This document shows positions 31,124 through 39,541 of a DNA stretch of 50,210 nucleotides, one piece after another. The stretch covers positions 1 through 50,210 of the forward strand of contig JAZRTT010000051.1 in NCBI GenBank assembly GCA_045652125.1. Reading direction: 5' to 3'. Position numbers and translations under genes: made by a program. A model generated the notes under the pieces. The model saw only the letters and a program-made list of their open reading frames with translations, had not been told where the DNA came from and made no database searches. This DNA is from Avoscillospira sp045652125. GTDB taxonomy: Bacteria; Bacillota; Clostridia; Oscillospirales; Oscillospiraceae. How positions within the stretch are numbered: position 1 is the first letter of the stretch; each line of letters starts with the position of its first letter.

Positions 31124-31393
31124 ATGCCGGAATGGAAAAGTATTATGCGCTACCAGACTTCAGAATATGGCACCATCCGGGTAAAGCTGGCAGAAATCAT
31201 GACAGCGCAGGGAATGTCCCGGAATAAGCTCCGCACCCTCACCGGAATCAAATATGATGTGATCGACCGTTACTATAAAGCAGAACACATTGAAATGGTG
31301 GATCTGGATTTCTTTGCAAAAGTGTGCTTCGTTTTGAACTGCAAGATAGAAGATCTGCTTGAGTATGAGAACCCCATATCCCCCAAAGACTAA
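31124..31393 (+). CDS. Small Cro/C1-type HTH regulator (YozG-like)
   Basis: A DNA-binding protein of 89 residues: IRVKLAEIMTAQGMSRNKLRTLTGIKYDVIDRYYKAE forms the helix-turn-helix of the XRE family (given here as LAEIMTAQGMS, then NKLRTLTGI), followed by LDFFAKVCFVLNCKIEDLLEY, the standard end of the small YozG-type repressors. ATG at 31124 follows AAAGGGG; the frame is open 17 codons further but without a ribosome site. It is divergent from the 54-residue gene across the 32-bp palindrome, so binding to that palindrome is a reasonable guess. A terminator follows. Confidence 0.88.
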   Translation: MPEWKSIMRYQTSEYGTIRVKLAEIMTAQGMSRNKLRTLTGIKYDVIDRYYKAEHIEMVDLDFFAKVCFVLNCKIEDLLEYENPISPKD

Positions 31394-31420
31394 AACTGCC
31401 GTCCGATGGGCGGCAGTTTT
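31392..31420 (+). terminator. Terminator after the HTH gene
   Basis: AAAACTGCCG and CGGCAGTTTT form a 10-bp stem with a 9-nt loop, directly after the stop codon. Confidence 0.85.
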
Positions 31421-31437
31421 CCTATGACCGAAAACCC

Positions 31438-31466
31438 TTGCAGAAATAGGGTTTCCATGATAAAAT
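31438..31466 (+). promoter_or_regulatory. Promoter of prfC
   Basis: TTGCAG and TAAAAT with a 17-bp spacer, 39 nt upstream of prfC. Confidence 0.55.
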
Positions 31467-31505
31467 AAACCAGTTTGAGAGAAACTACTGTGGGAGGAAC
31501 GACCC

Positions 31506-33092
31506 ATGTCCACATTAAGAGAAGAAATCAGTCGGCGCAGGACTTTCGCCATCATATCCCATCCGGACGCCGGTAAGACCACTTTAACGGAGAAATTCCT
31601 GCTCTACGGCGGTGCCATTGCCCAGGCCGGTGCGGTCAAAGGCAAGAAAAACAGCCGTGCCGCCACATCCGACTGGATGGAAATCGAAAAGCAGCGCGGC
31701 ATTTCCGTCACCTCCTCTGTCATGCAGTTTCAATATGACGGCTGCTGCATCAATATTCTGGACACCCCCGGCCATCAGGACTTTTCCGAGGATACCTACC
31801 GCACCCTGATGGCTGCGGATTCTGCTGTCATGGTCATTGACGGTGCCAAGGGCGTAGAGCCCCAGACCCGAAAACTGTTCAAGGTCTGTGCCATGCGGCA
31901 TATCCCAATTTTCACCTTTATCAACAAGATGGACCGGGAAACGCAGGATCCTTTTGATCTGCTGGACGAAGTAGAACGGGAGCTGGGCATCGAGACCTAT
32001 GCCTGTAATTGGCCCATTGGCTGCGGCAAGGAATTCAAGGGTGTATATGATCGGAAAAACAGCCGTCTCATCGCCTTCTCCGGTGTATCGGGCAAGAACC
32101 GTGCCGAGCGGATGGAAGCGGAACTGGACGATCCCCAGGTGGCGGAGCTGATCGGCACCCGGCTCCATGAGAAACTTATGGAGGACGTAGAACTGCTGGG
32201 GGCCGGCCGGGAATTTGATATGGACGAGGTTCGGGCAGGCACCTTGTCTCCTGTGTTCTTCGGTTCTGCCCTGACCAATTTCGGTGTCGAGCCGTTTCTG
32301 GAGGAATTCCTGCACATGACCTCCGCTCCTCTGGCAAGAGAAGCCGACTGCGGCATCATCGACACATTCAACGAGGATTTTTCCGCCTTTGTCTTTAAAA
32401 TTCAGGCGAACATGAACAAGGCTCACCGGGACCGGCTTGCCTTTCTGCGAATCTGCTCCGGCAAATATGAGCGGGAGGCGGAAGTTTACCATGTGCAGGG
32501 AAATAAGAAAATGCGCCTGAGCCAGCCGCAGCAGATGATGGCTTCCGAGCGGGAGATCATCGATGAGGCCTATGCCGGCGATATCATCGGCGTGTTTGAC
32601 CCCGGCATCTTCTCCATTGGTGATACTATCTGTATGCCCGGAAAAAAATTCAAATTTGCCGGCATCCCCACCTTCGCCCCGGAGCATTTCTCCCGGGTCA
32701 GCCCCAAAGACACCATGAAACGCAAGCAGTTTATCAAGGGCACAGAGCAGATCGCACAGGAAGGTGCCATCCAGATCTTCAAGGTGCCCAATACGGGTAT
32801 GGAGGAAGTCATCGTAGGTGTTGTGGGTACCCTGCAGTTTGATGTATTCCAGTACCGGATGAAGGCCGAGTACGGTGTGGAGCTTCGCATGGAGACCCTG
32901 CCCTATGAGCAGCTGCGGTTTATTACCAAATGTCCCGTTTTAGACCCCAAGGATCTGACCCTCACCTCCGACGCGGAGCTTCTGGAGGATTACCGCGGCC
33001 ACAGCCTGTTGGTATTCTCCAGTCTGTGGTCTATCGACTACAATATCCGCAAAAACCCCGGCCTGGAGCTGTCGGAAACGCTGAACGGATAA
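31506..33092 (+). CDS. prfC: Peptide chain release factor 3
   Basis: Translational GTPase that removes RF1/RF2 from the ribosome after peptide release. The 528 residues show the G1 motif SHPDAGKTTL, G3 DTPGHQDF, G4 NKMD and the RF3-specific start RRRTFAIISHPDAGKT; the length (about 530) separates it from EF-G (about 690). GGGAGG precedes the ATG. It is monocistronic, with a promoter upstream and a shared terminator with glgB downstream. Nothing odd in the sequence. Confidence 0.96.
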   Translation: MSTLREEISRRRTFAIISHPDAGKTTLTEKFLLYGGAIAQAGAVKGKKNSRAATSDWMEIEKQRGISVTSSVMQFQYDGCCINILDTPGHQDFSEDTYRTLMAADSAVMVIDGAKGVEPQTRKLFKVCAMRHIPIFTFINKMDRETQDPFDLLDEVERELGIETYACNWPIGCGKEFKGVYDRKNSRLIAFSGVSGKNRAERMEAELDDPQVAELIGTRLHEKLMEDVELLGAGREFDMDEVRAGTLSPVFFGSALTNFGVEPFLEEFLHMTSAPLAREADCGIIDTFNEDFSAFVFKIQANMNKAHRDRLAFLRICSGKYEREAEVYHVQGNKKMRLSQPQQMMASEREIIDEAYAGDIIGVFDPGIFSIGDTICMPGKKFKFAGIPTFAPEHFSRVSPKDTMKRKQFIKGTEQIAQEGAIQIFKVPNTGMEEVIVGVVGTLQFDVFQYRMKAEYGVELRMETLPYEQLRFITKCPVLDPKDLTLTSDAELLEDYRGHSLLVFSSLWSIDYNIRKNPGLELSETLNG

Positions 33093-33099
33093 AGAAAAA

Positions 33100-33124
33100 A
33101 CACCCCGAGCAATGCTCAGGGTGT
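33100..33124. terminator. Bidirectional terminator between prfC and glgB
   Basis: ACACCCcGAGC pairs with GCTCaGGGTGT across a 3-nt loop. A-runs lie on the left and TCTTTTCTTT on the right, so both convergent genes can use it. Confidence 0.88.
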
Positions 33125-33131
33125 CTTTTCT

Positions 33132-35120
33132 TTATCTCACTGCCGGGGCCAGAACCACGGCTGTTCTGGCCGGGAGATACAGCTCCACAAAGGTTTGTCC
33201 GTCAAAAACCTTTGTCTCATACTGCATATGGGCGATTTGCCCCCATCCGCCATAGCATTGATCGTCGCTGCACAGCACGACCTCATACGCCCCGCTGTTT
33301 CCCACAGGAATCAACACATTGGTCAGGGACTGATTCGGATGGAAGTTCAGAACAAACAGCAATCCCGCCCGTTCAAAGGCAATGGTTTTTTCCGGTTCTT
33401 TCAGCAGGCGAAGATCCGCCATATTCTGCGAAAACAGCTTGTGGCTTCTTGCCATCGTCACCATATCCCGGTCAAAGGCACCCAAATACGGATATTTCAG
33501 TTGGTCGTAATCCAGCAGGCTCCACTGCCGGCGGCAATAATGGAAGCTCCATCCATTTCCTTCCCGGGGAAAATCGATCCATTCGGGATGCCCAAACTCG
33601 TTGCCCATAAAATTCAGATAGCCTTCTCCGCCGCCGCCCAGCGTGAACAGACGGATCATTTTGTGCAGGGCTACGGCACGATCGATCACGGGATTATGGA
33701 TATCCCGCTGCATATCCGTGTACATGGCGGCATCTGCCAGCCGGAACATGATGGTCTTGTCTCCCACCAATGCCTGATCGTGGCTCTCCACATAGGCGAC
33801 AGTCTTTTCTCCCGGCCGCCGCAGGCACATGCTTCCCCACATTTGACCGATATCCCAATCCTGATCCTTCTTTTGTGTTAAGGTTTTGATCCACATATCC
33901 GGCAGCCCCATAGCCAGCCGATAGTCAAACCCGATTCCGCCGTCCTTGACAGGCAGGCACATCCCCGGCATTCCGGACATATCCTCGGCAATGGTCACGG
34001 CCCGGGGATTGACTTCTTTGATCAGTTCGTTGGCCAACTGCAGATAGGTGACTGCATCCACATTGGTATTATAAGAGAAATAAGAGCGGTTGGAACCAAA
34101 ATCCGTACCCAGCCCATGATCGTGATAGAGCATGGAGGTAACACCATCGAACCGGAACCCGTCAAAGTGATACTCCTCCAGCCAGAATTTCAAATTGGAC
34201 AGCAGGAAATGCAGCACACCGCTGCGGCCGTAATCAAAGCATTTGGTGTCCCACGCCGGATGGTCACCCTTTGCTCCGTCATGGAAAAACTGCCAGACAG
34301 TACCGTCGAAGCAGCAAATTCCTTCTGCCGTATTTTTTACAGCATGGGAATGAACCACATCCAACAGCACACGAATCCCCATATTGTGTGCCTTGTTTAC
34401 CAAATATTTCAGCTCTTTCGGCGGCCCAAACCAGCCGGAAGCCGCAAAAAAGCCGGATACCTGATAGCCAAAACTGCCGTAATAGGGATGTTCCATAATC
34501 GCCATGAGCTGAATGGTGTTGTAGCCTGCCTTCTGCACCCGCGGCAGAATATGGTCTGCAAACTCCCGATAGGTCCCGATTCGCCCTTCTTCCTGCGCCA
34601 TGCCAACATGGGCTTCATAGATGAACAGCTGTTCTTCTCCGCAGAACCCGGCATCTGTCCATGGAAAGCGGCACATCTCATCCTGCACCACCGCATGAAA
34701 GACATTTGTTCCTTTTTTCTGCACCACCGCCGTGGCATAAAGCGGGATTCGGGACAGCCTCTGCAGGTTGGCTTCCACCACGACTTTTACTTCACAGCCA
34801 TGGTACAGAGCATCGTCCCCCGGCAGATACAATTCCCAGTCTTCCTCGTTGATTCGAGTCAGCGGATGCGCCGTTTCGTTCCAGTTATTAAAATCGCCGG
34901 TAAGATACAGCCGGTGGGCATGGGGAGCCCATTCCCGGTAGTACCAGCCGCCGGGAACATGATGAAATCCGTAATAGTGGTGGCCGTTGGCAAAGTCTGA
35001 AAGCCGTCCCCCCTCCGGGACGATGCGGCTCCGAACTCCTTCATACAGGGCCATACGCAGGTCAATTTCTCCGATACAGTCTTTCAGTTGGGGGTTGTAT
35101 TGCAGAAGTTTATACATCAT
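33132..35120 (-). CDS. glgB: 1,4-alpha-glucan branching enzyme
   Basis: Introduces alpha-1,6 branches in glycogen. The protein has about 662 residues: an N-terminal carbohydrate-binding domain with HRLYLTGDFNNW, a GH13 catalytic barrel with the nucleophile Asp in FRFDGVTSMLYHDHG, the acid/base Glu in TIAEDMSG, and the transition-state Asp in VESHDQALVGDKT, and a C-terminal all-beta domain. The frame begins with GTG-AAG-ATG-ATG; ATG 35120 or 35117 fits the GAGG site better than the GTG. No other glycogen genes are adjacent, so it works with genes elsewhere. It has its own promoter back to back with that of gltS. Confidence 0.95.
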   Translation of the reverse strand: MMYKLLQYNPQLKDCIGEIDLRMALYEGVRSRIVPEGGRLSDFANGHHYYGFHHVPGGWYYREWAPHAHRLYLTGDFNNWNETAHPLTRINEEDWELYLPGDDALYHGCEVKVVVEANLQRLSRIPLYATAVVQKKGTNVFHAVVQDEMCRFPWTDAGFCGEEQLFIYEAHVGMAQEEGRIGTYREFADHILPRVQKAGYNTIQLMAIMEHPYYGSFGYQVSGFFAASGWFGPPKELKYLVNKAHNMGIRVLLDVVHSHAVKNTAEGICCFDGTVWQFFHDGAKGDHPAWDTKCFDYGRSGVLHFLLSNLKFWLEEYHFDGFRFDGVTSMLYHDHGLGTDFGSNRSYFSYNTNVDAVTYLQLANELIKEVNPRAVTIAEDMSGMPGMCLPVKDGGIGFDYRLAMGLPDMWIKTLTQKKDQDWDIGQMWGSMCLRRPGEKTVAYVESHDQALVGDKTIMFRLADAAMYTDMQRDIHNPVIDRAVALHKMIRLFTLGGGGEGYLNFMGNEFGHPEWIDFPREGNGWSFHYCRRQWSLLDYDQLKYPYLGAFDRDMVTMARSHKLFSQNMADLRLLKEPEKTIAFERAGLLFVLNFHPNQSLTNVLIPVGNSGAYEVVLCSDDQCYGGWGQIAHMQYETKVFDGQTFVELYLPARTAVVLAPAVR

Positions 35121-35158
35121 CTTCACCTCAACGCTGCGGAAACATCCATTCTATATCC

Positions 35159-35187
35159 AGTATACCACCTTGCTCCGGGAATGACAA
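35159..35187 (-). promoter_or_regulatory. Promoter of glgB
   Basis: Minus-strand TTGTCA and TATACT with a 17-bp spacer, 38 nt upstream of the glgB start. Confidence 0.65.
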
Positions 35188-35198
35188 CGAAAAAACAG

Positions 35199-35227
35199 TT
35201 GTCACCGGGGGGCATTTGTTTTATAAT
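35199..35227 (+). promoter_or_regulatory. Promoter of gltS
   Basis: TTGTCA at 35199-35204 and TATAAT at 35222-35227 with a 17-bp spacer. It begins only 12 bp from the glgB -35 on the other strand. Confidence 0.68.
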
Positions 35228-35286
35228 AGAAAAAGAATTGCGAAACACGTCGTCCGGTGTCGTCTGCCGGACAGGGGGAGGTTTCT

Positions 35287-36693
35287 ATGTCCGCTGCCGC
35301 AAACTGGGATTTTTCCCTTGCCAACTATGGGCCCGTCTGGCAAACTCTGGTGCAGATCTCATTGCTGCTGCTTTCTTTGCTCCTGGGCAATATCCTTCGA
35401 AATAAGATCCCGTTTTTCCGGAAATGCCTGATTCCTTCGGCACTTATCGGAGGTGCCCTGCTTCTGGGTGCGGATATCCTCTGCCGACCCCTGAACGTAT
35501 CTTTGGTGGATAACCGCGTCATGCAGGTAGTCACCTATCACTGTCTTGCCATCGGTTTTGCCGCCATGGGTCTGAAAACGGAAAAAACCACCACCAAAGC
35601 AAGCAAAACCCAGGTTTTTGAGTTTGGCGCTTTACAGGGCGGCAGCTATATGCTGCAGGCCTTTGTAGGTCTGGGCATCACCATTTTGCTGTTTTTGCTG
35701 ACCCGGAACGGTACCAATCCCATTTCTTATATCTGCGGTCTGATCCTGCCTCTGGCCTACGGTCAGGGCCCCGGCAACGCATTGTCCTGGGATATCAACT
35801 TCACCAACTCTCCCGCCACGGGATTTGCAGGCAACGGCAGCTTCGGCCTGTCTCTGGCTTCTATCGGCTTTATTGTTGCCTCAGTCTGCGGAGTATTTTA
35901 TATCAACTGGTATAAGCGGCAGGGCCGCCTCCAGATTCGCAGCGGCCGTCCCACTGTGGACACAAGCCCTGTGCGTTCCGAGGCAGACGAGATTCCGGAC
36001 AGCGAATCCGTGGATAAGTTCTCCATTCAGGTGGCTCTGGTGGGGCTGGCCTATGCCCTGTCCTTCGGCCTCATGTGCCTGCTGGCCGTGATCTCCGATT
36101 TTACCAACAGCATTGCCTGGGGCTTCAACTTCCTGTGGGCAGCCATTGGCGCGATGCTGATCAAATTTGTGGTGAAATATCTGCGAAAAGGCAAGCTTAT
36201 GACCCGTGGTTATATCAACAACTACCAGATGGACCGGATCTCCGGCTTCGCCTTCGATCTGATGATCGTGGCAGGTGTGGCCGCCATTGAGATCAACGAT
36301 ATTCGGGAATATATCCTCCCCATTCTGATTTTAACCGTGGCAGGCGGTATTATTACCTATGTTTATATCCGTCTGGTGGCAAAAGAGTGTTTCAAGGGCT
36401 TTGAACATGAATTCTTCCTGATGAGCTTCGGTACTCTGACCGGTACTGCGTCCAACGGCATGATCCTCATGAAGGAAATTGACCCGAACCTCATTACCCC
36501 CACTTCCGGCCTGTACATTCTTTCCACCTTCCCGGCAATGGTGCTGATCGCACCGCTGCTGCTCCTTTTGAACTTTGCCGCCGGGTCTTTTGCCCATGCC
36601 TGTATCGCTTTTGCCGTTTTCTTTGGTCTGTGGGCAATCTACACGATCTATCTGTTCCGAAGAAAACTTTTTCCAAAATGGTTCAAAGCATAA
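35287..36693 (+). CDS. gltS: Sodium/glutamate symporter (GltS family)
   Basis: Membrane carrier that imports glutamate with Na+. The 468-residue protein has about 11 membrane spans in two inverted halves. Family signatures are AYGQGPGNALS in the first half and FGTLTGTASNGMILMKEIDP in the second, given the repeated Gly/Ser/Asn-rich re-entrant loops seen in GltS. It is some 60 residues longer than E. coli GltS, with a hydrophilic loop around 210-245. The frame opens ten codons earlier, but ATG 35287 follows GGGGGAGG. It is monocistronic. Substrate choice (glutamate versus related dicarboxylates) is by family only. Confidence 0.88.
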   Translation: MSAAANWDFSLANYGPVWQTLVQISLLLLSLLLGNILRNKIPFFRKCLIPSALIGGALLLGADILCRPLNVSLVDNRVMQVVTYHCLAIGFAAMGLKTEKTTTKASKTQVFEFGALQGGSYMLQAFVGLGITILLFLLTRNGTNPISYICGLILPLAYGQGPGNALSWDINFTNSPATGFAGNGSFGLSLASIGFIVASVCGVFYINWYKRQGRLQIRSGRPTVDTSPVRSEADEIPDSESVDKFSIQVALVGLAYALSFGLMCLLAVISDFTNSIAWGFNFLWAAIGAMLIKFVVKYLRKGKLMTRGYINNYQMDRISGFAFDLMIVAGVAAIEINDIREYILPILILTVAGGIITYVYIRLVAKECFKGFEHEFFLMSFGTLTGTASNGMILMKEIDPNLITPTSGLYILSTFPAMVLIAPLLLLLNFAAGSFAHACIAFAVFFGLWAIYTIYLFRRKLFPKWFKA

Positions 36694-36730
36694 AAAACAT
36701 CCCGGTTCCACAGGAACCGGGATGTTTTTT
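36692..36730. terminator. Bidirectional terminator between gltS and putP
   Basis: A perfect 18-bp stem (core CATCCCGGTTCC/GGAACCGGGATG) with a 3-nt loop, A-run before and T-run after. Confidence 0.93.
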
Positions 36731-36736
36731 TATCTG

Positions 36737-38188
36737 TTATTCTTCGGAGGCGACAGCTTCATCGAAGAGGGCTTTCACTTCTTCGCTGGGGGCATTGGTG
36801 CACAGGGACACCAGAACAGCCACCAGCAGACCGATGAGGAAGCCGGGGACGATCTCATAAATGCCGGTGGACTTCAGGACGACCAACCACAGAATGTCAG
36901 CCGCAGCACCGGCGGCGATACCGGCCACGGCACCGGGGAAGTTGAACCGCTTCCAGAACAGGCTAAGGAGAATGGCAGGGCCGAAAGCAGCGCCGAATAC
37001 GCCCCATGCGTTTTCCACCAGACCCATGATCGTGCCGGAATTGGGGTCTTTTGCAATGAACAGAGCAGCCACAGCAATGGCGATGACCACGATTCGACTG
37101 ACCCACAGCATTTCTTTATCGCCGGCCCTATCCTTGCGGATGATGGGCTTATACAGATCACTGGCAAAGGCAGAGGCGGAAGCCAGCAGCTGGGAATCGG
37201 CAGTGGACATGGAGGCTGCCAGAATGGCGGACAGGCAGATACCGGCCAGAACAGGCGGGAAAATCTTGCGGACCATCTGGATGAAAACCGTGGAAGTATC
37301 GGCAATCTCGCCCAGGAACATCTTGCCGATGGTGGCAACGGCCACAGACATGAGCAGGATGATGGCAGTCCAGGAAATACCGATGACACGGGACTTTTTC
37401 AGTTCCTTCTGGGAGCGGATGGACATGAAACGGACGATGATATGGGGCATGCCAAAGTAACCCAGACCCCAGCCGAGGCCGGAAACGATGTCCTGCCAGG
37501 AGGAGGTGAAGTTGAAGAAACCGGCATTGCCCAGCAGCTGCCATTCCTGTACGGGATTTTCCACCAGAGCCAGAGCGAAGATGGGAGCCACCAGCAGAGC
37601 GGCCAGCATGAGCATGCCCTGGAAAAAGTCTGTCCAGCAGACGGCGGAGAAGCCGCCCAGGAAGGTGTAGCCGATGATGATGAAAGCGGCGATGTACATG
37701 GCGGTCTCCGCAGGGATGTTCATGACAGTATTAAACAGCGTGCCGCAGGCCTTGATGGAGGAAGCAGCATAAACTGTGTAAGCCACAAGGAAAATCACGG
37801 CGCACAGAACCTGCAGGGCCTTGCTTGCGGACAGGAAGCGGTTGGTCAGATACTGAGGGATGGTGATAGAGTCCTTGGCCCTGATGGAGAAGCGGCGCAG
37901 ACGGGGGGCTTCAAAGATCCAACTGAGGATGTAGCCGATGAGCAGTCCGATGGCGATCCATGTCTGGCCCATACCGGCAGCAAAGATGGATGCAGGCAGA
38001 CCCATGAGGACCCATGCGCTCATATCGGAGGCACCGGCAGACAGGGCAGAGACCCATGCGCCCATCTGACGGCCGCCGAGGAAGTAATCCTTATCGCCGC
38101 CGTTTCGGCCGGGCTTAAAGAAAAAGTACAGGCCAATTCCGATCATAAAGATGAAATAGGCAATAAATATGACCATTTCCCAATTCAT
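36737..38188 (-). CDS. putP: Sodium/proline symporter
   Basis: Imports proline with Na+ (SSS family). The 483 residues have 13 predicted membrane spans. The first spans contain ALSAGASDMSAWVLMGLPAS, the substrate/Na+ region typical of PutP; ILAASMSTADSQLLASASAF is the second conserved Na+ site in TM8. It is close in length to E. coli PutP (502). ATG at 38188 follows AAAGGAG; an upstream extension of 11 residues is not supported. It is divergent from a LysR-type regulator, with CATGAA palindromes in the shared region, so its expression may be controlled by that regulator. Confidence 0.93.
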   Translation of the reverse strand: MNWEMVIFIAYFIFMIGIGLYFFFKPGRNGGDKDYFLGGRQMGAWVSALSAGASDMSAWVLMGLPASIFAAGMGQTWIAIGLLIGYILSWIFEAPRLRRFSIRAKDSITIPQYLTNRFLSASKALQVLCAVIFLVAYTVYAASSIKACGTLFNTVMNIPAETAMYIAAFIIIGYTFLGGFSAVCWTDFFQGMLMLAALLVAPIFALALVENPVQEWQLLGNAGFFNFTSSWQDIVSGLGWGLGYFGMPHIIVRFMSIRSQKELKKSRVIGISWTAIILLMSVAVATIGKMFLGEIADTSTVFIQMVRKIFPPVLAGICLSAILAASMSTADSQLLASASAFASDLYKPIIRKDRAGDKEMLWVSRIVVIAIAVAALFIAKDPNSGTIMGLVENAWGVFGAAFGPAILLSLFWKRFNFPGAVAGIAAGAAADILWLVVLKSTGIYEIVPGFLIGLLVAVLVSLCTNAPSEEVKALFDEAVASEE

Positions 38189-38205
38189 AATAACATTCTC
38201 CTTTG

Positions 38206-38222
38206 CATGAAAATTTTTCATG
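38206..38222. promoter_or_regulatory. CATGAA palindrome near the putP start
   Basis: CATGAAAATTTTTCATG is a perfect 17-bp palindrome between the putP promoter and ribosome site. A second TTCATG-N9-CATGAA inverted repeat is at 38360-38380, just before the LysR start. These are candidate regulator sites; a single ATTCATG is also at 38223-38229. Confidence 0.5.
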
Positions 38223-38249
38223 TATTCATGCTATAATCGTGATAGGTTG

Positions 38250-38278
38250 ATTATAGGATATCTTTTGCAATTTTGCAA
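38250..38278 (-). promoter_or_regulatory. Promoter of putP
   Basis: Minus-strand TTGCAA (38273-38278) and TATAAT (38250-38255), 17-bp spacer, about 62 nt upstream of putP. Confidence 0.65.
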
Positions 38279-38312
38279 CGGGCATTTTGCAGAATTTTAG
38301 CAGAAAAAACCA

Positions 38313-38341
38313 TTGCAAAACCACACTTTATCCAGTATTAT
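38313..38341 (+). promoter_or_regulatory. Promoter of the LysR-type gene
   Basis: TTGCAA at 38313-38318 and TATTAT at 38336-38341 with a 17-bp spacer; the TTCATG/CATGAA repeat follows at 38360. Confidence 0.5.
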
Positions 38342-38395
38342 ATACAAAAACAGCAAGTATTCATGAATATTTCGCATGAAAAGGCGGTGCAGCCC

Positions 38396-39268
38396 ATGTC
38401 CATGAAAAAATATGAAGCATTTGTCAAAACGGTGGAACTGGGGAGTTTGACCAAAGCGGCCCAGGCATTGGATTCTACTCAGTCCCGCATCAGCCATGTG
38501 CTGAAAGATCTGGAACAGGAGCTTGGCTTTTCTCTGCTCCATCGGGGACGCAGCGGGATCCGGCTGACAGAAGCGGGGGAGCTTCTTCTGCCGAAGATGC
38601 AGGCTATTCTGCAGCAGAACGAACAGCTGCGGGAACTGGCCGCAGATCTTCGCAATGCCAATGTCGGCACAGTCCGGCTGGGGGCATTCACCAGCGTAGC
38701 CGTCCATTGGCTGCCGGGTATGATTCGGGACTTTCAGGCCTCCTACCCCAAGGTGGAACTGCAGATGCTCAACGGCGACTACCATGATATGGAGCTTTGG
38801 CTCAAAAACAAGGATATCGATCTGGGCTTTGTCAGCCTGCCTGCGCCGGAAGGGGTCCGTACCATCCCATTGGCACAGGACCCTCTGGTGGCAGTTCTGC
38901 CCAAGGGACATCCTCTGGGAAAAAAAGAACAGATCCCCGTTGAGGAGCTGACCCGGGATCCTTTCATCAGCCTGCGGCAGAGTTCTGCGCAGGACATCCA
39001 TCGGGCACTGGACAAGGCAGGGATCCGACCCAACATTAAATATATCACCCGGGACGATTATGCCATTCTTGCCATGGTAGAACAAGGGTTGGGGATCTCC
39101 ATTGTACCCAGCCTGCTCATCAAGAACAGGGATCAAAATCTGGACGTGCGGCCACTGCTTCCGGCAGCCAGCCGAACCATTGCTCTGGCCATTCCAAACG
39201 GAGAATGTTCTCCGGTGGCAAACGTTTTTATTCGGACGGCAGAACAGTGGGTGAAAGAACACCTCTGA
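38396..39268 (+). CDS. LysR-type transcriptional regulator
   Basis: A regulator of 290 residues. The N-terminal winged helix (about 3-62) shows KYEAFVKTVELGSLTKAAQ and STQSRISHVLKDLEQELG, the LysR signature, followed by LLHRGRSGIRLTEAGE. The C-terminal effector-binding domain (about 90-290) resembles that of LysR proteins sensing small metabolites. ATG at 38396 has AAGGCGGTG upstream; another ATG lies two codons further. It is divergent from putP; control of proline uptake or of an amino acid response is an inference from position. The next gene on the same strand is 273 nt away, with its own promoter, so it is not co-transcribed. Confidence 0.92.
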   Translation: MSMKKYEAFVKTVELGSLTKAAQALDSTQSRISHVLKDLEQELGFSLLHRGRSGIRLTEAGELLLPKMQAILQQNEQLRELAADLRNANVGTVRLGAFTSVAVHWLPGMIRDFQASYPKVELQMLNGDYHDMELWLKNKDIDLGFVSLPAPEGVRTIPLAQDPLVAVLPKGHPLGKKEQIPVEELTRDPFISLRQSSAQDIHRALDKAGIRPNIKYITRDDYAILAMVEQGLGISIVPSLLIKNRDQNLDVRPLLPAASRTIALAIPNGECSPVANVFIRTAEQWVKEHL

Positions 39269-39419
39269 GAAAAGGAACTTGGGAATATTGTAAAAATCGG
39301 TATCGGGAATTGCTTTTTGTGTATCCTTTTGATTTTTGGGGCATTTTACAAAAAATACAGGAGGAAAAACGAAAAAGTCAAGTCCGGTGTGATTTCTTCG
39401 CAAAAACAGCAAAAACCTG

Positions 39420-39448
39420 TTGTCAGAAAAGCAAAACGATGGTATAAT
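39420..39448 (+). promoter_or_regulatory. Promoter of the DUF3798 ABC operon
   Basis: TTGTCA and TATAAT with a 17-bp spacer, 93 nt before the start of the lipoprotein gene. Confidence 0.78.
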
Positions 39449-39490
39449 TGTTTTGCTTTTGTAAAGATTCTTGTTTTGCAGAAGCAAAAT
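39431..39490. promoter_or_regulatory. GCAAAAC inverted repeats over the promoter
   Basis: GCAAAAC (39431-39437) and GTTTTGC (39450-39456) flank the -10 box as an inverted repeat with a 12-nt spacer. A second pair, GTTTTGC-AGAA-GCAAAAT, follows at 39473-39490. Position and symmetry suggest a repressor operator; the protein is unknown. The rest of the 39269-39541 gap is AT-rich and has no gene. Confidence 0.5.
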
Positions 39491-39541
39491 ATGTAAGGCA
39501 TTTCGCTTCCGGAATGCATTTACAAAAAATTAGGAGGAAAA

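Noticed and set aside
36575..38236. A 553-codon plus-strand open frame opposite putP
   Set aside because: Rich in Gly, Asp and Gln with no domain; the minus strand encodes a complete symporter.
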